DNA of 64,000 nt, taken from Rhopalosiphum padi. Taxonomy: Eukaryota > Arthropoda > Insecta > Hemiptera > Aphididae. The stretch is from positions 20,842,865 to 20,906,864 of the forward strand of contig NC_083599.1 in the NCBI RefSeq assembly GCF_020882245.1, in the 5' to 3' direction. A model generated the notes under the pieces. The model saw only the letters and a program-made list of their open reading frames with translations. It had not been told where the DNA came from and did not search any database. The position numbers were made by a program, and so were the translations under genes. Shown here piece by piece: positions 23,168 through 34,222 of the stretch. Each line of letters opens with the position of its first letter. Position 1 is the stretch's first letter.

Positions 23168-23229
23168 TAATAAATTAGCAAACTTGTATTTAATTATATA
23201 AACACATTACAGTATATACTATTTAAAAC

Positions 23230-26200
23230 TTAAAAATATAATTTAATTAAGGAAAAAACATCTGCTCTACATATTAGGCACTTATGTAATTGTTCTGCAC
23301 ATTTGCCACAGGAGTAGACATGTCTACATGGTAAAAATGCTGTTGTCATTCCTTCTTTATGACAAACTTGACAAATCATTGGGTTAATTGTGTTGTTGGG
23401 TGACATTTTAGTAATGCTTGGTATCAGTTTGAGATATTTGTTTTTTATTATATCCTTGCATAAATAAACTCTCATTAACCTGAACGATAGATTTCTACAC
23501 ACCGCGCACCGTATCAAGGTTAATGAGCATTGAATGCAAGAAATGGTATGACCGCAAGGAATAATAGCTACTTGAATTTCATTCTTAAAGCAAATTTTGC
23601 ATAACATACTATCTGGTAGTATATTGGAATCTAGCTGTTGAAAAATATGCTCCTGAATTTTATTGGATGACAATTTGGTAATTTGTATCCTGCTAAAATG
23701 CCTGTAAAAACCAACAAAAATATTTTAATGCTAAAAAATAATAACAAAACTAAATTTTTTATGGTAATATTAAATTAATTTTAAACATTGTAATGCGTCA
23801 ATTAATGACATCTGGTATACTTAATAGCACATTAGCACATACTAAGTAACATAGAAAATTATTATGAGCACTGCAGGGAATTGAAGACTTTAAAACATAA
23901 TTTAATACAATGTTCCTACTCGTAGGAAATATAGATGATTGTGTTTTATATCTTGCTAATTCAAACTGTTCGCATTTAAATCAATCAAAATCATTAGTTA
24001 TTGATGTTACACTTTAGTATAAAAAACAATCACCCAAAATATAATGTTCAAAACCTCAATTCAAAATGTACAGTTAGATTAGTCAATACTATCATTGTCA
24101 CCTCTAAATCTTTTACACTATCTGTGTTCAACAAGCCATGCAGTGCCAACTAGTATTGATTTAAAACATTGCAAGTGTTATCCTGTCAACTCGCAATACA
24201 GTGTAATATAATTATCTATTCATTATGAAATAAGAACATTTTCAGTGATAAGTATAAACTAAAAAATTAATCATTGATTTAATCTTAGTATGACTTATAA
24301 ATATTTAAAGAATTGATATTTAAACAAATGTGATCAGTTGTTAGTTGTTTAGAAGTGTTTCTACTTTCTCCATTAAATAAAAAATATGATATAAGCAATA
24401 TTAAATTATCTAATAAGAACAATGTTACAAAATACAATGAAAATATACTGTGGGTTTTGTTAAAATGATTGAAATCAAATATCTATATATAATGTAACGT
24501 AAGGATGAAATATAATTATATTTTTCAATGTCTTAAAATAAATTCTAAGTTTTAATTATTATTAGGTTTATTGAACAAATGCAATTATATATTATAATTT
24601 AAATTAAAATGTATTTTTTATAAAAATAGTTATGCTGATTCAATGAAACATACTTTTTTGTTGACTGTATTTTCATATTTTGCCCGATAGTAAGTGTATT
24701 TTTCTTTGCAGCAATTAACTTAAATAATTCCTACAAATAAAGTTTAAGGTAAATTTCTAATATTGTTTCTGATATAAAATATTTATTAAATTACCAGTTG
24801 ATTGGATTTTATGAAATCTCTTTTCACGGCATGTACCATGTCACCAAAGCTTTTGCCTTTCTTTAATAATAAATAAATACAATTTTTTGAGTATTTGGCG
24901 TGTACTACCCATGGTTCTTCGTTTTCATCCCGGTCATTTCGAGTATCACTGCAGTAGAAACAAGTTATAGTATCAGAATAACCATTGCCTAAAAACATAT
25001 TTAAACATTAAAATGAATGATCAATTATTGTTATAAATATTATTATCATTTAACCTGAATAAAAAAATCCGGCTTCGCATAAAGTATTAATATCGTGTTT
25101 CAATGGTACCAAACATCTATTAAATGAATCCAGCCGTTTATCAAAGTCAATCATTTTTTGATGAAGTAGAGGTTTTAAGAATAGAATAATACCTTCAGAA
25201 TCTAACCGATCTTCAATATTTTTTACCTCTAAACTAGATCGGTTTATGTCAGACTTAACAATATAATCTAAAAATATGAATAAATTATACAATTATTTCA
25301 AATTGAAGGTATCATATTCTTTATCAGACCCAAGTCTATTTAAATCATGAGGAAATAGAATGTCCTTAAATTCTAACTATATAATTATTATTGAAATTAA
25401 AATTAAATAAAGTTTGTAATAACAATTTTATAATATTACTCATACAAAAATGACATATGTTTATATATTTTTTCACATAAATTTGTGTTGAAATATTTTT
25501 CAACAAAAATTAAGTAATAAATTAATAGAATATTAAATATTGGTACCTAGTACTTACTGATCTTAATATCCGATTTATAATAATATTGTAATTTGTTGGA
25601 ATTAATTTCAAATCATAATTATTTAAATAAAACATTAGTTCTCTGTGTATGATGATTTTAGTTATAATTATGTTATTACTCGCAAAATATTAATCACAAA
25701 ATCCATTACTTTAATTACATACCAAGTTATAAAAATATTAAATTTATTTGATATTTACTTTTGAATGCAATAACATATTGACATTGTGGAGACTGAAAAG
25801 CATGTTTATCAAATGGAATATCTTGCTGCTGCCAATTACCAAATTCTGTCGTGCATAATAAACATTTTACACGATCTCGAACGCCCGTGTAAAAATAACC
25901 AGCTTCGGCCATTTCATGAGGTCTTAAAAAGCTGACAGGCCAATCATGAAATGTTAACATACGACCGTTAAAGAACTTCATCTGTAAAGTAAAATAAGGA
26001 TTAATTACAAAAACATTAAAGTTATTTAATATTTACTTACGGTGAACAAAACAAATAGACAATTTTTTGATAGACGAACATGTTCACGTAACGGATTATC
26101 GCCCGGTTGCCAATCCAAAAAATATTTTTTGCAAAAATTACATGTTACTTCATCTCCAATACCAGTGTAACGAAAATTAGCTTGGGCCATTTCAAAAGGT

Positions 26201-26256
26201 GTTAAGAAAGTTAAAGTCCACCTTTCATCAAAAGTTCTCAAGAGAGTTTCAGACAT
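23230..26256 (-). CDS. Inhibitor of apoptosis protein, 3 BIR + 2 RING (IAP copy 1)
   Basis: Six coding exons with GT-AG borders join in frame: 26256-26041, 25981-25759, 25267-25055, 24988-24795, 24730-24654 and 23701-23230. They give 464 residues and no internal stop. The ATG immediately follows an acceptor. BIR1 (about residues 12-70) has CNFC…H-x6-C and a DWQPGDNPLREH core. BIR2 (about 80-142) has CLLC…KHAFQSPQC. BIR3 (about 195-262), split by an intron, has CFYC…HAKYSKNC. RING1 (342-376) runs CKIC…PCGH…CIQC…CAVC, and RING2 (418-452) runs CQVC…PCRH…CGKC…CLIC. IAPs of this type bind caspases or IBM-bearing partners through BIR domains and act as RING E3 ubiquitin ligases in the cytosol. One C-terminal RING is usual; two in tandem is odd. 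I cannot assign it to the DIAP1 or DIAP2 type. Confidence 0.88.
23702..24653 (-). other. IAP copy 1 intron 5, unusually conserved with copy 2
   Basis: This 952-bp intron separates the BIR part from the RING exon. Long stretches (for example 24061-24360 against 46981-47280) differ from copy 2 at only a handful of positions. That is far fewer than in the coding BIR exons. No hairpin or open frame explains it. Confidence 0.7.
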
Positions 26257-26803
26257 CTATAATGAAAAACATAAATATCAATTAGTCGGCATTTAAAAAA
26301 TAAATGCTCTTCATACCTATCCTATCTACGGGGTAGGGGGGTATAGTACTACATGAAAAAAATATATTATAATATGTATTAGGTTTAACTTTAATTACAG
26401 GAATAAAATATTTTTTTTTTAATTAAATATTGACTATTAACTGTTTAAAAAATCAATCTGTATACATTTATAATCCAATAAATTTTAAATTTCAAGTATA
26501 TAAATGTGTATATATATATACCTTACATAATTATACCTGTTATTATTAATTTTACTTATTTTATTATATGTTAAAGGTAACATTAAAATGCGTTTATGTA
26601 TATCGTATATATTTAAACTAAATAATTCTTATCAATTTATAAACGGATGATATTTGTTTAGAAAAAAAAATTATAATTAAATATAGATAAATAAATGGAT
26701 ATTTGTTAAGTATTAATTTTCAATTAATTTAATTCCTCACATTTTTTTTTATAAAAAATTTAAGAGTTTCAAACATTAAGAATTAAAAAATTAAAATTAA
26801 CTA

Positions 26804-27001
26804 CGGTAGAACCTCGGAACGCAAAAAATGTCGGATTATCAGAATATACGGAACCCTGATAAGGGAAATATTAAACTAGCAATTTATTGTATATATATCT
26901 ACTATAAATTGGAAAATTCAAATGTATTCATATCGATAATACTATGGTCGGATCAACCGGAGTGGCGGTCCAGCCGAGGGCGGACGAGAGTGGTTCTACT
27001 G
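26804..27001. mobile_element. pogo/Tigger-like MITE in IAP copy 1 intron
   Basis: Left end TA-CGGTAGAACCTCGG and right end GAGTGGTTCTACTG-TA are inverted repeats flanked by TA. The element is about 200 bp, non-coding, and absent from the matching intron of copy B (49189-49516). The right half is GC-rich (GTCCAGCCGAGGGCGGACGA). Confidence 0.75.
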
Positions 27002-27245
27002 TAATTCATAATGCGTATCCCACTGCTATAATATAGTCCGCGTTACAAAATGTGGCCGGTGACCGTCACGAAGGGCACAAACAGCCGTTTCACATTAGTG
27101 GAAACATATTATATGCCGTGCGCCTATTGTGTGAACATTGCAACGACGCGGTACAGTTCGAGAGCACATAGCTATACGCCGGTCGAAGGCGGGCGGGTCT
27201 CATGCACTGACCACTGACCACCGGTCAGTTTTCGTGTCGCAGACA
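27002..27245. other. GC-rich segment between two MITEs in IAP copy 1 upstream intron
   Basis: CpG-rich sequence ends with CGGTCAGTTTTCGTGTCGCAG, which includes an initiator-like TCAGTT on the plus strand. It is absent from copy B. It could be a transposon piece or an inserted promoter; no exon is recognisable. Confidence 0.3.
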
Positions 27246-27249
27246 TTAA

Positions 27250-27692
27250 GAGGATGCCAACGGTGTATGGTTATCTCTCTCTCTCTCTAACCCACGCGCA
27301 ACATGGCAAATTTTACGTTCACAAAAATGACTATAACCACATTAATTCCTCAAATTAGAGTGAAATGACCTATTATAGAATTTAAAGTTAAGAACATTAT
27401 CTAGGACATCCCATAAGCGTTTTATTATATTTTTATTTTCAAACGAGTTATGAGTTTTTTTAGATGCATAAACAATTTACAGTTTTAAAATACTCATAAC
27501 TCGCTTTAAAATAAAAATATAATAAAACGCTTGTGAGATGACCTAGATAATGTTCTTAACTTTAAATTCTATAATAGGTCATTTCACTCTAATTAGAGAA
27601 ATTAATATGGTTATAGTCATTTTTGTGAACGTAAAATTTGCCATGATGCGCGTGGGTTAGAGAGAGATAACAAATACTATGCTGGCATCCTC
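27250..27692. mobile_element. Palindromic MITE flanked by TTAA
   Basis: Left terminus TTAA-GAGGATGCCA (from 27246) and right terminus TGGCATCCTC-TTAA (to 27696) are perfect inverted repeats with a TTAA on each side. The whole left arm (27250-27470) is inverted as the right arm (27480-27692), with AGAGAGATAA near each end and ATAACTCG in the centre. TTAA targets are used by piggyBac-like and some other DNA transposons; the ends do not start CCYT as classical piggyBac ends do. It lies in the intron upstream of IAP copy 1 coding exon 1; a half copy is at 18505. Confidence 0.88.
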
Positions 27693-28002
27693 TTAACGTG
27701 TATGTACATTGTACGTAATATTATAACATACTAAATGCTGTTTTAATTCAAAACCTTATACGCACAGTAATGATAATTACTCTGTTTTAATTATACATAC
27801 TAATAATAATATTATATCGTAGAAATAGATTAGCATAATATAAATAAGTAATATTATAATAAAATGTATCAAACATTAAAAATATATTATGTAAATAACA
27901 AGCACAGCGACATGTAAATATTGATCAAAACGATCGAAGAACATAATCGTAAACTGTTATAAATTATTTTTAAACAAATAAAATAAAAGAAGAATACCTT
28001 AC

Positions 28003-28150
28003 CTTGTAAGCAACACAACCTGTTTTGTATTAAATTTTGGGGCGCAAATACGTCGTCGAACAATAACCTCGTGTATTGGGAACGCCGAACGAAGCCTGAG
28101 CTGCCTGACTATAGTGACTGTATAAAATGTCTAAAACGTATCTTTTCGAA
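28003..28150 (-). promoter_or_regulatory. Non-coding first exon and promoter region of IAP copy 1
   Basis: On the minus strand the sequence ends in TTACAAG|GTAAGG (donor at 28002). It is CpG-richer than its surroundings and is shared with 49519-49700 in copy B, where the same donor occurs. The first coding exon starts with AG|ATG at 26256, so this leader is spliced across a 1.7-kb intron full of MITEs (about 0.3 kb in copy B). The upstream limit of the exon is not determinable. Confidence 0.6.
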
Positions 28151-28620
28151 ACGCCGAGTACCACACACCGCCCCTTCACCCACAGCGCTGATTCCAGTTA
28201 GCAGACGTTTTTGGAATTATATATATTGTTGATAATATGTTCACTACCGCTTACTGGTTTACAAAAATGTGGCATATATGAGAACGTCTCCTTTGCACCT
28301 GCCTATGCTGACGTGTTGTAGCTATACAATTTCGATTGGATCGATTTTCAATATCAAAATAATGTAATAATGTAAGCCAACAAAAAATTAAGAACTACAG
28401 TCCACAATATAGGTAAAATGAAATAATAAAATATTTTTGAGCGGGTTAACAAAAAAAACATTGGTCATTAATTCATAATGCAATATAACGATTTATAAAA
28501 AAAAAACAGGTTAAGTGTTATGAGCGTATTGAGATTAATACAAGACAGCCCGATCACAATTATACGTTAAATGTTAATACAGTTTATTAGTTTATAAATT
28601 ATAATTTAATATTTATTATT

Positions 28621-29050
28621 TATAAGTTTCAAACAGAAACGAAAAGTCTCTTCGTTTTCGTAATCCAATTATACATGTACACTTGTGGTCTTTTTTTTTA
28701 ATAATTTTATATATTAAATGATTATAAGTATTTATATTTTTTATAGTTTAATTATTTTTAATTTTTATAATTCTAATTCAGAAAAAATTATATGAATTTT
28801 ATTACCGAAAATTATTGTGATAGATTTAGCCTATAAAACCTTTTTGTAATATTGAAACGCAAAAAAATATAAAAACTTGACAAATATTTTTGATTTAACT
28901 CCAGTTAATTTAATGATATATTATTATAAGATTATAAAGATTTACTTTTTCTTATGCTTATTTATGTTAAAATGTTAGGAATGTTTTTTACGCATCGGGT
29001 TTTCGTCTGGCGTTAGTCAGTATACTACAGAAGCCTATAATAATAATTAT
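28621..29050. other. No gene recognised
   Basis: AT-rich sequence after the end of detectable similarity to copy B, apart from a short shared phrase GGTTTTCGTCTGGCG (about 29000 and 51027). Confidence 0.4.
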
Positions 29051-29053
29051 TAA

Positions 29054-29170
29054 CCCGGGCTATACTACACGGCGTATTCCGCCGCGTTTTCCGTCGAATT
29101 CAAGATTCATTGCGTCTTATATCCGCGGAGTAGCTAATACACGACAGGCGCAATATGCCGCGTTTTCATC
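29054..29170. repeat. Direct repeat, copy 1 (GGCTATAC…TTCCGTCGAATTCAAG)
   Basis: A block containing TTTTCCGTCGAATTCAAGAT and an AATACACGAC…GCGTTTTCA phrase recurs at about 29566-29675 in the same orientation. The two may be ends of one transposon or tandem insertions of a short element; the class is unclear. Confidence 0.65.
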
Positions 29171-29239
29171 CGTCTTATACTGTCAGTCTCATCATAAGAA
29201 TTTTGCCACCCAAGCTATTTTTAAGCGTCTATAATCTAT

Positions 29240-29560
29240 ATACTTATCTTATTTATCGATGATTGTACCATCATATTCCACGGCATATTGTAACACATTT
29301 ACCATTTACGCTATGAAAGGCAGGTAGGCCTACTATAAATGTCATATCAAACAAAAAAATAAAAATAAATCTAGCTAGCTGCAATATTGACGATAATAAT
29401 TAATGTAATTCAAAATCGCATTGACGTAGGTACACAAACATAAAATATTAAATAAATAGTAGTATTGTAAATATTTTAATACGTAACTAAGATGCGCTGA
29501 TGCGCACTATACGCAGTCTATAACTATGGATTCGGGCTCTAGTGCCCCAGCTCAGTTAGG
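29240..29560. mobile_element. Arm of palindromic repeat family (also at 51174-53006)
   Basis: From CCATTTACGCTATG… to AGTGCCCCAGCTCAGTTAGG this is the inverted counterpart of about 51180-51430. It ends at the phrase CCCAGCTCAGTTAGG, which is also the terminus of the larger element at 51-53 kb. Only one arm is present here. Confidence 0.65.
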
Positions 29561-29565
29561 CCGGG

Positions 29566-29675
29566 GCTATACATGGCGCATTCCGTCGCGTTTTCCGTCG
29601 AATTCAAGATTCATTGTCTTATATTAGAGTAGCTATATATAATACACGACGGACGTATTACAGCGCGTTTTCAAC
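29566..29675. repeat. Direct repeat, copy 2
   Basis: Second copy of the block at 29054-29170, about 512 bp away. It directly abuts the end of the palindromic-family arm. Confidence 0.65.
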
Positions 29676-29911
29676 CACGCGGCGGCGGCTCCAGAGACTT
29701 GGTTAGGGGAGGCCTTAATTATAATTTTTCTTATGATTATAGGTTTTTCATAATATACGCATAATATAGATACATACCGTCATATCTACATACTTGTACG
29801 TGTCTATGATAGTCGATGATATATGTTTTTAGCTTATAATTTTTTTTTTCAACAATAAACAATTTTTTAAGAAATTTTTTGATAATGCTACTATTTCCGT
29901 GTAAATGCATA

Positions 29912-30360
29912 CTTTAAGGGACCGCTACACCAGTATTTGTTTTCTCTGTCTATCTCTCACATAATATAGGAACAAAGATACTCCGTATTTCCACATTTAC
30001 AACTCTCTGGTTCAAGTTTAGGGCAAAAGTACCTATTATATATTTTATAAAGAAAAGTATTTCCTGTGCATTGACCGGATAGATTTTTAATATTTACATT
30101 TTTTATAAATATAAACATGTTTTAATTTAAAATAATTTCGATTATTTTTAACCATCAATAATTTATTGAAAATAGTAAATATTAAAAATCTATCCGGTCA
30201 ATGCACAGGAAATACTCTTCTTTATAAAATATATAATAGGTGCTTTTGTCCTAAACTGAACCAGAGAGTCGTAAATGTGGAAATACGGAGTATCTTTGTT
30301 CATATATTATGTGGGAGATAGATAGAGAAAACAAATGCTGGTGTAGCGGGCCCCTTAAAG
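29912..30360. mobile_element. Palindromic MITE with CTTTAAGGG ends
   Basis: The left arm starts CTTTAAGGGACCGCTACACC and the right arm ends GGTGTAGCGGGCCCCTTAAA. Inversion continues for about 190 bp (ACAAAGATACTCCGTATTTC, GATAGATTTTTAATATTTAC and so on), leaving an AT-rich centre of about 80 bp. The TTAA within each end may be the target duplication, as in the element at 27250. Non-coding, about 449 bp. Confidence 0.88.
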
Positions 30361-30774
30361 TTTTATATTGCATTATTTTCAATATGAAAAAAATGGTTTC
30401 GTGCTAAAAGTTTGGAAACGGCTCAATATCGATTGATAACTTTTTTCAATTGAACATAGAAAAGAACAAATTTTTTATTGACCACTGTCCGCACTGACCA
30501 CTATAAGGAATGACTATACTGCTATACTATAAATAATGTAATTGATATTTTATTCAAACTTTATCTAATTTACTAACATAGTATCATCTTCTAAAATACA
30601 CTCATTATCATACATTAATTGGGTAATTTGATTAACACACTTATTAATTTCGCACTACACAAAATTGTAATGGTTGAGTAAGTTTAAATATTAATAATAA
30701 GTTATAACAGTATCAATATAACACATTATGACTTAGGTATACATTTTTATTTTCTAGGGTGTATTATTAGATAT
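30361..30774. other. No gene recognised
   Basis: AT-rich sequence between a MITE and the next cullin pseudogene fragment; nothing assignable. Confidence 0.4.
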
Positions 30775-30822
30775 CAATTGTTATACAAAAATTAAGAAAC
30801 ATTCATAAAATATGGTTTAAAT

Positions 30823-31957
30823 CAGGGCCGTAGTAGCTACGAAGAAGGTTTAGGGGGTTCAAACAAAGTAGAAAATGTAAACATTTCTAGTATATTCTAA
30901 AATTTAAAATTTTTCAAACCATTTTTTTTTTTAACTGAATAAATACTTAATATAATATAGTACATTTATAGTATAGCGCTCAAGATGTATATTTATAGTG
31001 ATATCACTGATATCTGTCACAATTTTGTATTTACAGATCCACGAACTACTTTTAGGTAACGTTTTATAAAATATTTAGCATGCGTTGTTATAATACATTC
31101 AAATACCCTAAAAAAGTGTCTCACACAAATCACTATAGTTGTTTTTCTCGAGTCGACTGCACTACTATTAATGATAATAATAGTGAAATTGTTTCTTGAT
31201 CATCTGAATTAGCACCTATTAGTATTGACCAAAATCAAGTAAGTATTATTTATAAATTGGTTAAATTAATATTTAATTTAATATTATACAGTATAATTAT
31301 TAGTTATTATTCATTTAACAGTATTTTTAAATGTAAATTTGCTAATAAATCAGAGCAATTTAAAATTTAAATGGAAAAACTCTTTTTACTTTATTTATGA
31401 AATGCATGCTGCATACATAATGCATATTTTTGTCTAGTGACTGATATTAAAAAAAAAGTCTCCCGTTGCATATATAAAAATATACAAAATATAAAATTAT
31501 AATAAATTTATTAAAAATTAAAAAAATATATGTATCTAATACAGTTATAAATAACAATATTACTTAAATAATATAAAAAAGGTTTTTTATTTTTATATTT
31601 TAATCTATTTGTTTTAAAAAATTAGGAATATCTGCAGATTTTTCTCTGTTTCGTTTTATTTATACCGCAACTGGAGACTATTTTCCGTTTACCTTAGTGA
31701 CTAATCAGCTTATAATTATCTATCTAAACCCGAAACTACATTTTTATTGCATTTATATTTTTTTAAATAATAGATAATAGCTTATTAGTTTACTTTATTA
31801 GCTTGCCAATGCATTTGGCCTAATATATAAGCTTTTTTAAAAGTTATTGATCCTCGAAATAATGATTTTAGTTTGTTTATTAATGCTAATAGTAGTTTGA
31901 CTGATGAGCAAAAGCACCTAGTAATTTAAAAATTCCTATCAATGGAACTGAACCCTG
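30823..31957 (+). mobile_element. hAT element, degenerate (1135 bp)
   Basis: Begins CAGGGCCGTAGTAGCT and ends GAACTGAACCCTG, bounded by perfect GTTTAAAT duplications (30815-30822, 31958-31965). The intact cullin intron at 59521 has the empty site GGTTTAAATTAAAA. A coding remnant near 31080-31238 (MRCYNTFKYPKK…) ends in a donor-like GTAAGT; a second near 31800-31930 has DPRNNDFSLFINANSSLTDE. Neither is long enough to assign a transposase domain. Confidence 0.9.
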
Positions 31958-31999
31958 GTTTAAATTAAAACATTTTTATAGTTTTATAAAAGTTATTTC

Positions 32000-32385
32000 C
32001 AGGGGCGGACTGGCAAGGTGTGCTAGTGTGCCGTAGCACACCGGGCCGGGGGCTCATGATGATTAATATCGACAATAGTATATTACTAATAAATGTATTT
32101 TTAAATTTTAAATACTAAACAGTTAAAAACTACTGCTATTGGTTGCCGATCGGTAGGTACGAATGGTATGATACTGTTATAAGTTAATACTTCGTAGTCG
32201 AATAATTATATGGTTAATAATAATATAATGTACATTGTACATTACATAATATTTCATAAACTATTCGAAAAAATAGGTAGCATTGTAGCAAGGTAGGTAT
32301 TCATAGAGGATGATTATACAAACGGGTTGGGCCGGCTGTTTATTTTTGTAGAATACTGGGCCGTTTACCTCTCAGTCCGCCCCTG
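32000..32385. mobile_element. hAT-type MITE in cullin pseudogene exon 3
   Basis: Ends CAGGGGCGGACTGGC and CTCAGTCCGCCCCTG are clear inverted repeats. Perfect duplications GTTATTTC lie at 31992-31999 and 32386-32393; the intact gene shows a single AGTTATTTCGAAC. The element is 386 bp and non-coding, with a GC-rich start (GCCGTAGCACACCGGGCCGG) and AT-rich centre. Confidence 0.94.
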
Positions 32386-32655
32386 GTTATTTCAAACAGC
32401 CTTTTTTGAAACAAAGTAGACTTCTATTTGATCACGAAGCCGCGAGATTGTTATACGAATTCACGGACTCGCGGTATCTAAATATTTAGTAAATATTTAG
32501 TATATCAATACACGAAAGAAGAAGAAATTAAATTAAATATATATATATTGGTAAGTATTCAATATATTGAAACTACAATACCTAATACAAATGATAGTTT
32601 AAATTGTATTTGATATAATATGGAAACTAAGTAAAATGCTATTTTAAATATTACA

Positions 32656-32995
32656 AACAGACTATATGACGATAAATAAGATCAATTATAAAGTTAAACA
32701 CTTAGTCAATAGTCCACTTATTGTTTACCTATTTGACAGGACGTGTAAGTATACTTAAATAAATATAAATATAAACAGACTATATGACGATAAATAAGAT
32801 CAATTATAAAGTTAAACACTTAGTCAATAGTCCACTTATTGTTTACCTATTTGACAGGACGTGTAAGTATACTTAAATAAATATAAATAAGTAACCAACA
32901 TAATTTCGTAAATAAATAAATGATTTATAGACAATATTTTGACTAAGTATTTATCTTTACAATTGATCTTATATTTTGTCGTCATAGGTGTTGGT
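32656..32995. repeat. 118-bp tandem duplication plus inverted third copy
   Basis: 32656-32773 is repeated almost without change at 32774-32891 (AACAGACTATATGACGATAA… to …AATAAATATAAAT). Immediately after, about 32930-32990 is a diverged reverse complement (…TGATCTTATATTTTGTCGTC). The pattern suggests an original inverted-repeat element whose left arm was later duplicated in tandem. Confidence 0.85.
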
Positions 32996-33946
32996 AATAT
33001 ATTAATATTACAAAATGGCATTTTACTTAATTTAAATATTATATCACGTCTTTTAAAGATTTAATCATTACCTACTAAATGTAATGCCACCACAGGAATT
33101 TTTTTTAACTTAGTATATTAGCTTTTTTCTACACGGAGTTATATCGAAGTGTTTTGGTGTGATTTTATAGTAAAACTATATTCCTAATTCCTAAAATATC
33201 ATCGGGCCATTTAATCTATTATTGTAAGGTCAGCTTGTCCTGAGAGTTTCTTCAACATTTTGTAATTCATTGTGCAATAACTTAGAAGACCTTTCACAAG
33301 GATTTTCTCGTGTTTTTTTTTAAAAGATTTACTCACTGCCTGACTGGTTAAAATATTTACTTTTACAGGTTCATGATTATGTTTCTTTCAATAATTATTT
33401 CATTTTCACTTTTATAAAAACATTTGCATGTCCTTATTTTTACACATGGCCGTTGTTCGATATAATTTTTTAGACATATTTTTTAAACATTTATACATTT
33501 GCCTTTTTCACTAAACTTAATATTATATATATTATTATTATTATATTATATATTATATTTATATATAAATATGTATATTGATATAGGTCCTATCAATAAT
33601 AATAGTGTGGCATTATCAGTGTAGTTAATCGAATATTATTTTATCGCCAGAAATTGCGTAATCCATATTATATTAATTGTACTGTATATATACTATGATA
33701 AGATATTTCTAGTGTTATACTTAAACCTAATCAGTGTATTTCAATTTGTAACGCATATAATTGTATTGCCAGAAAGTACGCAATCCATATTATTTATACG
33801 TTTTAAATTTATAAAAATAATTATACATTCACATTCGAACACAGCATTTTATACACCCGGACCCAAATCGAACAAAATTTAAAACTAGTATAATTTTCGG
33901 ACTCAACTCGAATGCAGCAAAAAGAATAACTCTATATCAGGGGCGG
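32996..33946. other. No gene recognised
   Basis: AT-rich with TA-rich low complexity at 33520-33575. The phrase GCCAGAAAxT(A)CGxAATCCATATTAT occurs twice (about 33648 and 33768) and recalls 44582-44620, so an unrecognised dispersed repeat is possible. Confidence 0.4.
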
Positions 33947-33947
33947 T

Positions 33948-34222
33948 CTAACGGTCGATCGCGGACAATTTCAAAGTCGATCATATTAAAATTTATTTTT
34001 AGGGCAACGCGCACGACAATTAATCGGAGTTGTAGTATTATTATATTATTTTTAGTAATTAGTAATTAGTTTATAATACTTGTTTTGTATGTTTATATAC
34101 ACTTATACAAGTGTGTTTCTTAATAATTATAATTATTCAATAATAAAAAAAATGTTCTATGAAAATCGATCTTCAAAGGTGAAGTGTATATTTTTTAGTA
34201 GATCGTGACCATAGTTTAGTCC
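33948..34222. mobile_element. hAT-like MITE, right end truncated
   Basis: The left end CAGGGGCGGTCTAACGGTCG with following GATCGCGG resembles a common hAT terminus. Near 34200-34222 the inverted counterpart appears (TAGATCGTGACCATAGTTTA) but the last few bases (expected CCCCTG) are missing. Flanks 'ctatat' occur on both sides. The right boundary is uncertain. Confidence 0.5.

Larger units (their letters stand above)
20286..28620. repeat. Segmental duplication, copy A (contains IAP gene 1)
   Basis: From GCTGGGCTACC near 20289, through blocks around 20300-20450 and 20740-21010, the 3' flank of the gene, all six coding exons and introns, the non-coding exon, and about 500 bp of upstream sequence (to …GCCCGATCACAATT near 28560), this matches 44372-50085. 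Copy A is longer because it carries extra insertions: a 1.2-kb hAT element, a pogo-like MITE and a TTAA palindromic element. Confidence 0.85.
30775..32605 (+). pseudogene. Cullin-2 pseudogene (intron 2 to intron 3), split by two hAT insertions
   Basis: Piece 1 (about 30785-30822) and piece 2 (31966-31999) together match the end of intron 2 and start of exon 3 of the intact gene (59490-59565). Piece 3 (32386-32505) matches the rest of exon 3 (…YFKQPFLKQSR-like reading) with substitutions and a stop. Similarity runs on into intron 3 to about 32605. No other cullin exon is linked. Both interruptions are hAT elements with exact 8-bp target duplications. Confidence 0.85.

Noticed and set aside
23230..23701. 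RING exon as an independent two-RING gene
   Set aside because: A good acceptor precedes it in phase with exon 5, and the pseudogene and second copy keep the same structure, so it is the last exon of the IAP gene.
30823..31957. Exon-like segment ending in GTAAGT near 31238 as a host gene
   Set aside because: It lies between hAT ends with exact target duplications, so it belongs to the transposon.
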